Shown here one piece after another: positions 49,533 to 57,456 of a stretch of DNA of 64,000 bases. Under the pieces are notes generated by a model. That model saw only the letters and a list, made by a program, of their open reading frames with translations. It had not been told where the DNA came from and did not search any database. A program made the translations under genes and the position numbers. Positions within the stretch are counted from its first letter, which is position 1. The number at the start of each line of letters is the position of its first letter. The DNA is from Ketogulonicigenium vulgare WSH-001 (GTDB lineage: Bacteria > Pseudomonadota > Alphaproteobacteria > Rhodobacterales > Rhodobacteraceae), in contig NC_017384.1 in the NCBI RefSeq assembly GCF_000223375.1, positions 1,800,501-1,864,500 on the forward strand, given 5' to 3'.

Positions 49533-49568
49533 GACGGGCTGCCCCTTTATAAGGGCGACCCGTCTTTT
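49533..49568 (+). terminator. Terminator-like hairpin with no obvious gene
   Basis: GACGGG and CCCGTC form the outer stem with inner GCCC/GGGC pairing and a T-run TTTT, pointing plus. No plus gene precedes it within 270 nt (49309-49532 holds nothing I can support), so it may end an untranslated transcript or be coincidental. The minus side has no T-run, so it does not suit metQ. Confidence 0.45.
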
Positions 49569-49579
49569 AGCGCTGATGC

Positions 49580-50404
49580 TTACTCAGCGCCCTCTTCCCA
49601 CGACAGCACATAAAGATCGCGATAGCCGACATAAGCCGCGTCGATCGCTGCGCGCACTTCGGGGGCGGTTTGGAAAATCTCGATAAAGCGCAGCAGCTCG
49701 GCATCCGCGCTGTTTTCCGCGCGCGCGACGAAATGGATCGCGAATTGATCCTCGTCCGGGGCCGACAGGATCAGCGGCTGGTTCGCCTTATCGGCAAGGC
49801 CCGCATTCACCAGCAGCGAGGGATAGGCCTGCACCACATCCAGATCATCCATCGACCGGATCAATTGCGGGCCGTCCACCTCGACAAAACGCAGGGCGCG
49901 CGGGTTTTCCACCACATCATCGGGCGTCACATCATAGGTGTCTTTCGACAGCGTGATCAGCCCCGCCTCGGCCAGCAGGCGCAGGCCGCGCCCTTGGTTC
50001 GTGGGGTCGCTTGCAAGGCCAACCTGCGCGCCCTCGGGGATCGCGTCGATACTGTCGAAACGGTTGGAATAAAGGCCAAGCCGCGACAGCACGCCGATAT
50101 CCACCACCTGCAGATCAAAGCCCGTTGCGGCATTCACATCCTGCAAGAACGGCACGTGCTGAAAGTAATTCGCATCAAGGTCCCCCGCCGACAGCGCCAC
50201 ATTGGGGGTCGTCCAATCCAGGAACTCGACCACCTCGACCGCGAGACCCTCGGCGCGGGCGACCTCGGCGGCGGCCTCAATGGAATCGGCGATCATGCCG
50301 GGAATGACGCCGATGGTCAGCGCCTGTGCGGGCATCGCCGCCAGCCCCATGGCGCCGATCAATGCGACGGATAACAGTTTTTCTTTTGCGCGGATAATGG
50401 GCAT
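49580..50404 (-). CDS. MetQ/NlpA family ABC transporter substrate-binding protein (orphan)
   Basis: A 274-residue periplasmic binding protein, most likely for methionine or a related amino acid. A signal peptide (LLSVALIGAMGLAAMPAQA) is followed by the NlpA-family domain: TIGVIPGMIADSIEAAAEVA, VALSAGDLDANYFQHVPFL, GAQVGLASDPTNQGRGLRLL and VVQAYPSLLVNAGLADK. There is no lipobox, unlike many relatives. No ABC ATPase or permease (metNI) lies in the window near it, so it must pair with a transporter encoded elsewhere. ATG 50404; no methionine riboswitch is recognisable in the 5' leader. Confidence 0.9.
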   Translation of the reverse strand: MPIIRAKEKLLSVALIGAMGLAAMPAQALTIGVIPGMIADSIEAAAEVARAEGLAVEVVEFLDWTTPNVALSAGDLDANYFQHVPFLQDVNAATGFDLQVVDIGVLSRLGLYSNRFDSIDAIPEGAQVGLASDPTNQGRGLRLLAEAGLITLSKDTYDVTPDDVVENPRALRFVEVDGPQLIRSMDDLDVVQAYPSLLVNAGLADKANQPLILSAPDEDQFAIHFVARAENSADAELLRFIEIFQTAPEVRAAIDAAYVGYRDLYVLSWEEGAE

Positions 50405-50642
50405 TTGACCTGCTCGCTGCCTGAAAATTGTCAGGGCGCACCCTACACACTGGCGTTACAAATGAAAGCGCCGCCTGCGCGCTGCGCCAAATTATTTTCA
50501 AAACCATGGAACCAAACCGCGTCGGCAGGACGTTGCCCATGGCATAAACCCTTTATTTTACTGGGGTTTAAATCCGAAACGCCCCGCCCTACCTATGATT
50601 CATAACAGACCAAATCTTGCCACATCCTAAAAGGAGAACGAC

Positions 50643-50840
50643 ATGAACTGGGATATCGTAAAAGGTAAATGGGCACAGCTGACCGGCGATGTGAAAGCCA
50701 AATGGGGCGAGCTGACCGATGACGATCTGACGCAGATCGACGGCGAGCGCGAAAAGCTGGCCGGCAAGATCCAAGAGCGTTATGGCCTCGCCAAAGACGA
50801 GGTCGAGCGCGAGATCGACGACTACTTCAAGAACAAGTAA
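50643..50840 (+). CDS. CsbD family stress protein
   Basis: A 65-residue hydrophilic protein of the CsbD family, induced by general stress in many bacteria and of unknown biochemical role. The family signature is MNWDIVKGKWAQLTGDVKAK then WGELTDDDLTQIDGEREKLA and IQERYGLAKDEVEREIDDYF. AAAAGGAG lies 7 nt before ATG 50643. It is followed after 26 nt by a tiny membrane peptide gene and then by a shared terminator. A GGAAC-N18-CGTT arrangement upstream (50508-50534) is a possible stress promoter, low confidence. Confidence 0.95.
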   Translation: MNWDIVKGKWAQLTGDVKAKWGELTDDDLTQIDGEREKLAGKIQERYGLAKDEVEREIDDYFKNK

Positions 50841-50866
50841 CCGTCACATCAGCAAGGAGAATCCCG

Positions 50867-50944
50867 ATGAAGGGCATTATTGCTTGGTTTCTGGGTGTGC
50901 CGATCTTTGTGATCGTAATCTTCTATGTGATCGGCATTTTCTAA
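50867..50944 (+). CDS. 25-residue membrane peptide downstream of csbD
   Basis: A short gene of 25 codons, MKGIIAWFLGVPIFVIVIFY then VIGIF, that is almost one hydrophobic helix. AAGGAG precedes ATG 50867 at 8 nt, a strong site, and the gene sits between csbD and its terminator. It resembles very small membrane proteins of Lmo0937/YqaE-like type that often accompany stress genes; that link is inference. Confidence 0.8.
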   Translation: MKGIIAWFLGVPIFVIVIFYVIGIF

Positions 50945-50973
50945 CTCTGTTCTCTCCCCCTGACACAGAGCTG

Positions 50974-51008
50974 CCCCCGAAGGTCTCCCTCCGCCTTCGG
51001 GGGTTTTT
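50974..51008 (+). terminator. Rho-independent terminator of csbD and the membrane peptide
   Basis: CCCCCGAAGG paired with CCTTCGGGGG around a 10-nt loop, followed by TTTTT; 30 nt past the peptide stop. Confidence 0.95.
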
Positions 51009-51180
51009 GCATGGAAATTGGTCGTATTCACGACATGGCTTGCTGCAAATTACGCGCTCCAGTAGCAAATGCGACGCCCGCCTCCCGTGACGCCAGAACC
51101 CGTTCCAGCCAGATGCGCCAAAGTCCGAGAACAGCGATGAAATCCCGGCTGACGCACAGCGCGGCAATTTCAGTGCCGAA

Positions 51181-51408
51181 ATGATGGGCGAGATGAACGC
51201 CGATTACCTGATGTTCGACCATATGGAGGATCGCGGCCAGACGGCGCAGACCTCGCATGACGCATTGGAAACCGTCGCCCCCGGTGCCCATGGCTTTCTG
51301 ACTGCAACCCGCAATGACCGCCTTGTCTCGCTGTCACGGCTCCATGTGCAATCGCCCAGCTTTGCCGGGCTGAACTCTTTCCCTGATACGTTCGAAGCCG
51401 TCAACTGA
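51181..51408 (+). CDS. Possible small gene or gene remnant upstream of aspA
   Basis: A 75-codon frame with codon use like its neighbours (MMGEMNADYLMFDHMEDRGQ onward, ending SFPDTFEAVN). The same frame is open and coding-like back to 51091 (RQNPFQPDAPKSENSDEIPA), without a clear start, and is closed by TGA at 51088. No ribosome site is visible before ATG 51181 and I recognise no family. It could be the 3' remnant of a longer gene. The rest of the 51009-51498 stretch holds nothing further that I can support. Confidence 0.35.
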   Translation: MMGEMNADYLMFDHMEDRGQTAQTSHDALETVAPGAHGFLTATRNDRLVSLSRLHVQSPSFAGLNSFPDTFEAVN

Positions 51409-51498
51409 TCCCTTCGGGCGACGCGTAACATTTTGACCGTCGCCCGAAATTTCATGTAAGCTCGCTGCAATTCCGGGGCTTTCCTGAACGGGGCGACA

Positions 51499-52929
51499 AT
51501 GACCGATACGATCCTGACCGCTGATACCCGCCTTGAACACGACCTGCTGGGTGATCGCGCGGTGCCGCAATCTGCCTATTGGGGCATCCACACCCTGCGC
51601 GCGGTCGAGAATTTCCCGATCACCGGCCAGCGTCTGTCCGAGACCCCCGACCTGATCGTCGCCCTGGCCATGATCAAACAGGCCGCGGCCGAGGCGAACG
51701 CCACCCTCGGCCTTTTGTCGCCCGAGATCGCCGATGCCATCATCGCCGCCTGTCTGGAAATTCGCGATGGCAAACTGCACGATCAGTTCGTCGTCGACCT
51801 GATCCAGGGCGGTGCAGGCACCTCGACCAATATGAACGCGAATGAGGTCATCGCGAACCGCGCGCTGGAACTGCTGGGCCATAGGCGCGGCGATTACGCG
51901 CGGCTGCATCCGAATGAACATGTGAACCTGGGCCAATCCACCAATGACGTCTATCCGACCGCGCTGAAACTGGCAGCCTGGACGGGGATCGGGCGGCTGG
52001 TGCAGGCGATGGACGGGCTGCGTCTGGCCTTTGCCGACAAATCCGCCGAGTTTTCCGACGTGCTGAAAATGGGCCGCACCCAGTTGCAAGACGCGGTGCC
52101 GATGACCCTTGGCCAAGAATTCGGCACCTACGCCCTGATGCTGGCCGAGGATCAGTCCCGCCTGCACGAGGCCTCGGACCTGATCCGCGAGATCAACCTT
52201 GGTGCCACCGCCATCGGCACCGGCATCACCGCCCACCCCGATTACGCCGCCCTTGTGCGCGAGCGTCTGTCCCTGATCTCGGGCGAGGATCTGATCACCG
52301 CCCCCGATCTGGTCGAGGCGACGCAGGACTGCGGCGCTTTCGTGCAACTGTCGGGCGTGCTCAAACGCGTGGCGGTCAAGCTGTCGAAAACCTGCAACGA
52401 TCTGCGGCTGCTGTCCTCTGGCCCCCGCGCCGGTCTGAACGAGATCAACCTGCCCGCCCGTCAGGCCGGATCGTCCATCATGCCCGGCAAGGTGAATCCT
52501 GTGATTCCCGAGGTGGTGAACCAGATCGCCTTCGAGGTGATCGGCAATGACATGACCATCACCATGGCCGCCGAGGCCGGCCAATTGCAGCTGAACGCGT
52601 TCGAGCCGATCATCTTTTACTCGCTGCACCGCAGCCTGTCGCATCTGACCGCCGGGTGCCAGACGCTTGAGGCGCATTGCATTCGCGGCATCACCGCCAA
52701 CCGCGACCAGCTACGCATGACGGTGGAAAACTCGATCGGCATCGTCACCGCGCTGAACCCCTATATCGGCTATCGCAACGCCACCGAGGTCGCGCTAGAG
52801 GCGCACCGATCTGGCCGCGGCGTCGCGGAAATCGTGCTGGAGCGGCAGTTACTCACGCGCGAACAGCTTGACCGCCTGCTGCGCCCCGAAAACCTGACGC
52901 GCCCGCAACCGCTGCTGTCTAAACTGTAA
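51499..52929 (+). CDS. aspA: Aspartate ammonia-lyase
   Basis: Reversible deamination of aspartate to fumarate. The 476-residue product belongs to the fumarase/aspartase superfamily; RLEHDLLGDRAVPQSAYWGI and HTLRAVENFPITGQ at the start are aspartase-like rather than class II fumarase. Other features are GGAGTSTNMNANEVIANRAL, NLGQSTNDVYPTALKL and the flexible SS-loop GSSIMPGKVNPVIPEVVNQ with the catalytic Ser. It may be co-transcribed with the GNAT gene 6 nt downstream. Confidence 0.94.
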   Translation: MTDTILTADTRLEHDLLGDRAVPQSAYWGIHTLRAVENFPITGQRLSETPDLIVALAMIKQAAAEANATLGLLSPEIADAIIAACLEIRDGKLHDQFVVDLIQGGAGTSTNMNANEVIANRALELLGHRRGDYARLHPNEHVNLGQSTNDVYPTALKLAAWTGIGRLVQAMDGLRLAFADKSAEFSDVLKMGRTQLQDAVPMTLGQEFGTYALMLAEDQSRLHEASDLIREINLGATAIGTGITAHPDYAALVRERLSLISGEDLITAPDLVEATQDCGAFVQLSGVLKRVAVKLSKTCNDLRLLSSGPRAGLNEINLPARQAGSSIMPGKVNPVIPEVVNQIAFEVIGNDMTITMAAEAGQLQLNAFEPIIFYSLHRSLSHLTAGCQTLEAHCIRGITANRDQLRMTVENSIGIVTALNPYIGYRNATEVALEAHRSGRGVAEIVLERQLLTREQLDRLLRPENLTRPQPLLSKL

Positions 52930-52935
52930 CCGCCC

Positions 52936-53427
52936 ATGACCGATGTGACGACGCGCAGCTATCAGCCTGCCGATCATGACGCCTGCCTTGCGCTGTTCGA
53001 TGGCAATGTGCCGCATTTCTTTGACCCGTCCGAGCGCGCGGATTATGTCGCTTTCCTCGCGGATCAGGTGCTGCGCCGCCCCTATATTGTGCTGGAACAG
53101 GCAGGGCGCATCATCGCCTGCGGCGGGCTGCAAGTGCTGGCCGACCAGCGCGCGTCCTTTTTGTCATGGGGCATGGTCGCGCGCGATCTGCAGGGCCAAG
53201 GCATCGGCCGTCATCTGACAATGGCCCGCATCGCCCTCGCCCGCGCGACAGAGGGTGTCGATAAGATCACCCTCAACACCAGCCAACATACCCAAGGCTT
53301 CTACGCCCGCTTTGGCTTTACCCCCGTGAAAGTGACGCTGGACGGCTATGGTCCGGGCCTCGATCGGTGGGACATGGTGCTGGACCTGCGCCTTGGCGCT
53401 GCGAAAAACACATCTGGGCCCAGCTGA
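52936..53427 (+). CDS. GNAT family N-acetyltransferase
   Basis: A 163-residue acyl-CoA-dependent acetyltransferase. The acetyl-CoA-binding motif A is WGMVARDLQGQGIGRHLTMA (Q/RxxGxG/A as QGQGIG), followed by motif B KITLNTSQHTQGFYARFGF. N-terminal start TTRSYQPADHDACLALFD is typical. Substrate unknown. It lies 6 nt after aspA and 30 nt before the MFS gene, so the three probably form an operon. Confidence 0.9.
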   Translation: MTDVTTRSYQPADHDACLALFDGNVPHFFDPSERADYVAFLADQVLRRPYIVLEQAGRIIACGGLQVLADQRASFLSWGMVARDLQGQGIGRHLTMARIALARATEGVDKITLNTSQHTQGFYARFGFTPVKVTLDGYGPGLDRWDMVLDLRLGAAKNTSGPS

Positions 53428-53457
53428 TCCCCATTTCATCCGCACCGATATCGGCCT

Positions 53458-54696
53458 ATGCAAAGCATGTCGCATCAAATCGCGGCGCTCGGCACGGTCC
53501 CCATGGCACTTCTCCACTCTGCAACCGCACGCGTTGTGGCCGCTTTGTCGGTCACGCAATTCATTGGCTGGGGGTCGATGTTTTGGCTGCCTGCCGTGAT
53601 CGGCCCTGCGATGGCGGCGGATCTACAGATGCCGCTGCCGATGATCATGGCCGGGCCGACGGTGATGCTGGTGCTGATGGCCGTGACCTCTTGGCCGCTC
53701 GCGCCGATATTTGAACGGCGCGGCGCGCGCAGCGTCATGATCCCCGGCGCGCTTTTGGCGGTCGCGGGGTTGGTCACACTGGCCTTTGCGCAAGGACCGC
53801 TTAGCTTTCTGGCGGCGTGGATTCTGATCGGCCTCGCGGGCGCGGGGATGCTGACCACGCCTGCCCAGATCGCCGTGACCGAGGTTGCGGGCGATAAAGC
53901 CCGCCAAGCGCTGGGGATTCTGATCCTTACCGGAGGCCTCACGCCCACCATCGTCTGGCCACTGACGGGCCTTTTGCAAGGGATCTGGGGCTGGCGCGGC
54001 GCGGTGCTGGTTTTCGCTGCACTGGTGCTGCTTGTCTGCGTGCCGCTGCATATCTATGCCCTTGCGCGCAAGCCGCGCGCCAGCAAGACCGTGCAGGCAG
54101 ACACCGCGCCCAGCCGTATCGACCCGCTGCGTTTGATCCTGCTGTCCAGCAGCTTTGCCGCGAACGGCTTTGTGACCTGGGGCTTTGCGCTGACCATCAT
54201 CATCCTGTTCGAAGCGGGCGGCCTGACCCCGGCCGAGGCGATGCTCGCCGCCGCCGTGATCGGCATCGCCCAATGGGGCGGGCGCGTGCTGGATTTCTTT
54301 GCCGGACGCTATATTCCGCCGCTGATCATGGGCCTGACCGGTGCCGCGCTGTTTCCGCTGAGCTTCTTTTTCCTGATCGCGAACGCTGGCTTTTCAGCGA
54401 CGATGGGTTTTGCCGTGCTCTACGGCGTGGCGGGCGGGATCACCGCCGTCGCGCGCGCCACGCTGCCGCTGGATGTGTTCCCGGCCGGCGCTTATGCGCG
54501 CGCCTCGGCACAAATGGCGGTGCCGCTGAACCTCGCCTTTGCCTCGGCGCCGCCCATCGTCGCGGCCATTCTGACAGCCGCTGGCCCGCAGGCCGCGCTG
54601 TGGCTAGCACTGGTGATCTCGGTCTTCGCCTTTTGCGCGCTGTTGGGCCTATGGCACCTGCGCCGCAAAGACCGCGCGCTGGCCAATATCGTGTAA
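53458..54696 (+). CDS. Major facilitator superfamily transporter
   Basis: A 412-residue transporter with about twelve membrane helices arranged in two halves around the loop at about residue 215 (RKPRASKTVQADTAPSRIDP). Helix examples are VMLVLMAVTSWPLAPIF, ALLAVAGLVTLAFAQGPLSF and LALVISVFAFCALLGLWHL. An MFS signature-like segment is YIPPLIMGLTGAALFPLSFF. Substrate unknown. ATG 53458 lacks a clear ribosome site; ATG 53506 (MALLHSATARVV) is an alternative. Confidence 0.85.
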   Translation: MQSMSHQIAALGTVPMALLHSATARVVAALSVTQFIGWGSMFWLPAVIGPAMAADLQMPLPMIMAGPTVMLVLMAVTSWPLAPIFERRGARSVMIPGALLAVAGLVTLAFAQGPLSFLAAWILIGLAGAGMLTTPAQIAVTEVAGDKARQALGILILTGGLTPTIVWPLTGLLQGIWGWRGAVLVFAALVLLVCVPLHIYALARKPRASKTVQADTAPSRIDPLRLILLSSSFAANGFVTWGFALTIIILFEAGGLTPAEAMLAAAVIGIAQWGGRVLDFFAGRYIPPLIMGLTGAALFPLSFFFLIANAGFSATMGFAVLYGVAGGITAVARATLPLDVFPAGAYARASAQMAVPLNLAFASAPPIVAAILTAAGPQAALWLALVISVFAFCALLGLWHLRRKDRALANIV

Positions 54697-54703
54697 AGCC
54701 TTG

Positions 54704-54787
54704 TAGCCGCTGCGGGACTCGAACCCGCACGTGGATGACCACGACGCATTTTAAGTGCGTTCCGTCTACCGGTTCCGGCAAGCGGCC
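54704..54787 (-). tRNA. tRNA-Leu (anticodon TAA)
   Basis: On the minus strand: acceptor GGCCGCT with AGCGGCT (one G-T pair), D-arm CCGGAACCGGTAGACGG, anticodon stem ACGCA/TGCGT around loop CTTAAAA (TAA), a long variable arm as in class II tRNAs, and T-loop GTTCGAGTC. No CCA is encoded, unlike the Gly tRNA. The following 200 nt up to exbB (54788-54989) contain nothing else I can support. Confidence 0.95.
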
Positions 54788-54989
54788 ACGCCCCTCTTCT
54801 AGCTTGCCGATCTGGCTAAGCCAATGCCCCGCGCCACAAAACGCGACGTGAAACAGATGCGGTCCGATTTTTCGCATTATTTCTGCGGCTAAGCTTCGGT
54901 ATCGGCGACCGCGCATCGTCTTATAGATAGGGCCACCCGTCAGCGGGCGCAGCTCTGCCTTTTTCCACCTTTAGCTGCTTCGGACCCCC

Positions 54990-55864
<875 letters not shown>

Positions 55865-55865
<1 letters not shown>

Positions 55866-56317
55866 TGGCGGGCGGTATCCGCGAACACAGCGGCGATGAC
55901 GAGGATATGGACGTCTCGCACGAGATCAACGTCACCCCCTTTATCGACGTGATGCTGGTGCTGCTGATCATCTTTATGGTCGCAGCGCCCCTGTCCACCG
56001 TCGATGTGAATGTCGATCTGCCCACCGCCAATGCCCCGCCCAGCGCGCGTGAGGATCAGCCGATCTTTGTATCCTTGCGCAGCGATCTGACGCTGGCCAT
56101 CGGCAATGACGACCTGCCGCGCGAGACTTTGGGCACCGCACTGGATACCGCAACAGGCAGCCAACGCGACCGCCGCATCTTTTTGCGCGCCGATCAAAGC
56201 GTGCCTTACGGTGACCTGATGGCGGTGATGAACCTGATGCGCAGCGCCGGATATGTGCAGATCGCGCTGGTCGCGCAAGAAGGCGCAATGGCGCAAAGCG
56301 CCCCCCCCAGCCCATGA
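55865..56317 (+). CDS. exbD: TonB-system protein ExbD
   Basis: Inner-membrane partner of ExbB. The 150-residue product has an acidic N-terminus, one membrane helix (INVTPFIDVMLVLLIIFMVA, about 21-40) with the conserved Asp in FIDVML, and a periplasmic domain ending APPSP. An 8-C run lies in the last codons, just before the tonB start, with which its stop overlaps by 4 nt. Confidence 0.95.
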
Positions 56318-57363
56318 CACAGCCGCCCCTGAACCTGTCGCGCCGCGCGGTCCTTGACAGCGCCCAAGGCCCGCTGCTGCTGCGGCCCGCGGCCAATATC
56401 ATCAGCTTTGCCCGCCGGTCGGGCGAATTGATCGGGCCGCAGCACCTGCGCACATCCCTTTGGGCCGAGGGCCTGCGCTGGGGCGTCTCGACCCTTGCGA
56501 TCTGTGCGCTGATCGGTGGCGCGGTCTTTGCCGCCACCCGCGCGCCGCGCACGCCCGACGGGCCCGCCGCGCCGCCGCCCGCCATCATGATGGAATTCGC
56601 GCCCGAGATCGCCGCCCCCGAGGTCGAGGCCCCCGGCACCGATCTGGCCCCCGAGACCCCCGATCAGGCCCCGCAGCAGGAAATCGACGCGCCCGTCCCG
56701 GACGAGCCGATCCCGGATGAAATCCGCGAGGTGCCGCCCGAAATCCTGCCCGAGGCCCCGCCCGAGGATCTACCCCTCGAGCCGCCGCCCGAAGTGCCGC
56801 CCGAGCCGCTGGACGAGGAGCCGCCCGAGGAACTTCCCCCCGCCGCACCCCCCCCCGACCCCGATCCGATCGAGGTTGAAGAATTGCCCGAGGTCGAAAC
56901 CCCCGCGCTGGCCCTCAGCCCGCCGTCGCGGCCGCAAAACCTGCGCACCGCGCCGCCCCCGCCGCCACCTCAGCAGCGGGCGATGGCCTCGACCCAATCC
57001 GCACCGCGCGAGGTCGAGGCGCCCCGCGCCAACACGGCAACCGCGACGCAGAACGTGACCAGCCAGCAGGTGCCCAATATCTCGCCCCAGCAATGGCAGG
57101 ATCGCGTGAACACCCATGTGAACCGCTTTATCACCTATCCCGCCGAGGCGCGCGCCGCCCGCCAGCAAGGCACGCCGCTGATCCGCATCACGCTGGATGA
57201 TGCGGGCAATGTGATCTCCGCCAGTCTTGCGCGCAGCTCGGGCTATACGTTGCTGGATCAGGCGGCGGTGGCGATGGCCTATCGCGCCTCGCCGCTGCCG
57301 GTGCCGCCCGCAAGTGTGCCCCAGCGCAGCATCGTGATCCCCGCCGAATATATCCTGCGCTGA
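56314..57363 (+). CDS. tonB: Energy transducer TonB
   Basis: Transmits energy from ExbBD to outer-membrane receptors. The 349-residue product has a cytoplasmic N-terminus of about 55 residues, a membrane helix near 59-77 (GVSTLAICALIGGAVFAATR), a long Pro/Glu-rich periplasmic stretch (about 85-225) and a C-terminal TonB domain from about 262 (WQDRVNTHVNRFITYPAEAR, then LIRITLDDAGNVISASLARS and SGYTLLDQAAVAMAYRASPL), including the conserved YP motif. It is convergent with the TonB-dependent receptor, which is its likely client. Confidence 0.95.
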   Translation: MTQPPLNLSRRAVLDSAQGPLLLRPAANIISFARRSGELIGPQHLRTSLWAEGLRWGVSTLAICALIGGAVFAATRAPRTPDGPAAPPPAIMMEFAPEIAAPEVEAPGTDLAPETPDQAPQQEIDAPVPDEPIPDEIREVPPEILPEAPPEDLPLEPPPEVPPEPLDEEPPEELPPAAPPPDPDPIEVEELPEVETPALALSPPSRPQNLRTAPPPPPPQQRAMASTQSAPREVEAPRANTATATQNVTSQQVPNISPQQWQDRVNTHVNRFITYPAEARAARQQGTPLIRITLDDAGNVISASLARSSGYTLLDQAAVAMAYRASPLPVPPASVPQRSIVIPAEYILR

Positions 57364-57386
57364 TCCTAGGGCCGCCAAAACAACCA

Positions 57387-57413
57387 GGGCGCCGCATCAC
57401 TGCGGCGCCCTTT
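57387..57413. terminator. Bidirectional terminator between tonB and the receptor gene
   Basis: AGGGCGCCGCA and TGCGGCGCCCT around a TCAC loop, followed by TT; it sits between the converging stops. Confidence 0.85.
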
Positions 57414-57456
57414 GCTATGTCATCCCTGCCGCTGTCGCGCGGCAGGGTATGCCCGC

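Noticed and set aside
50405..50642. SAM or other methionine riboswitch before metQ
   Set aside because: CCATGG repeats and a small AAACCC/GGGTTT hairpin are present, but no SAM-II or related conserved core is visible.
51334..52677. Minus-strand frame of about 450 codons opposite aspA
   Set aside because: Antisense to a conserved lyase.
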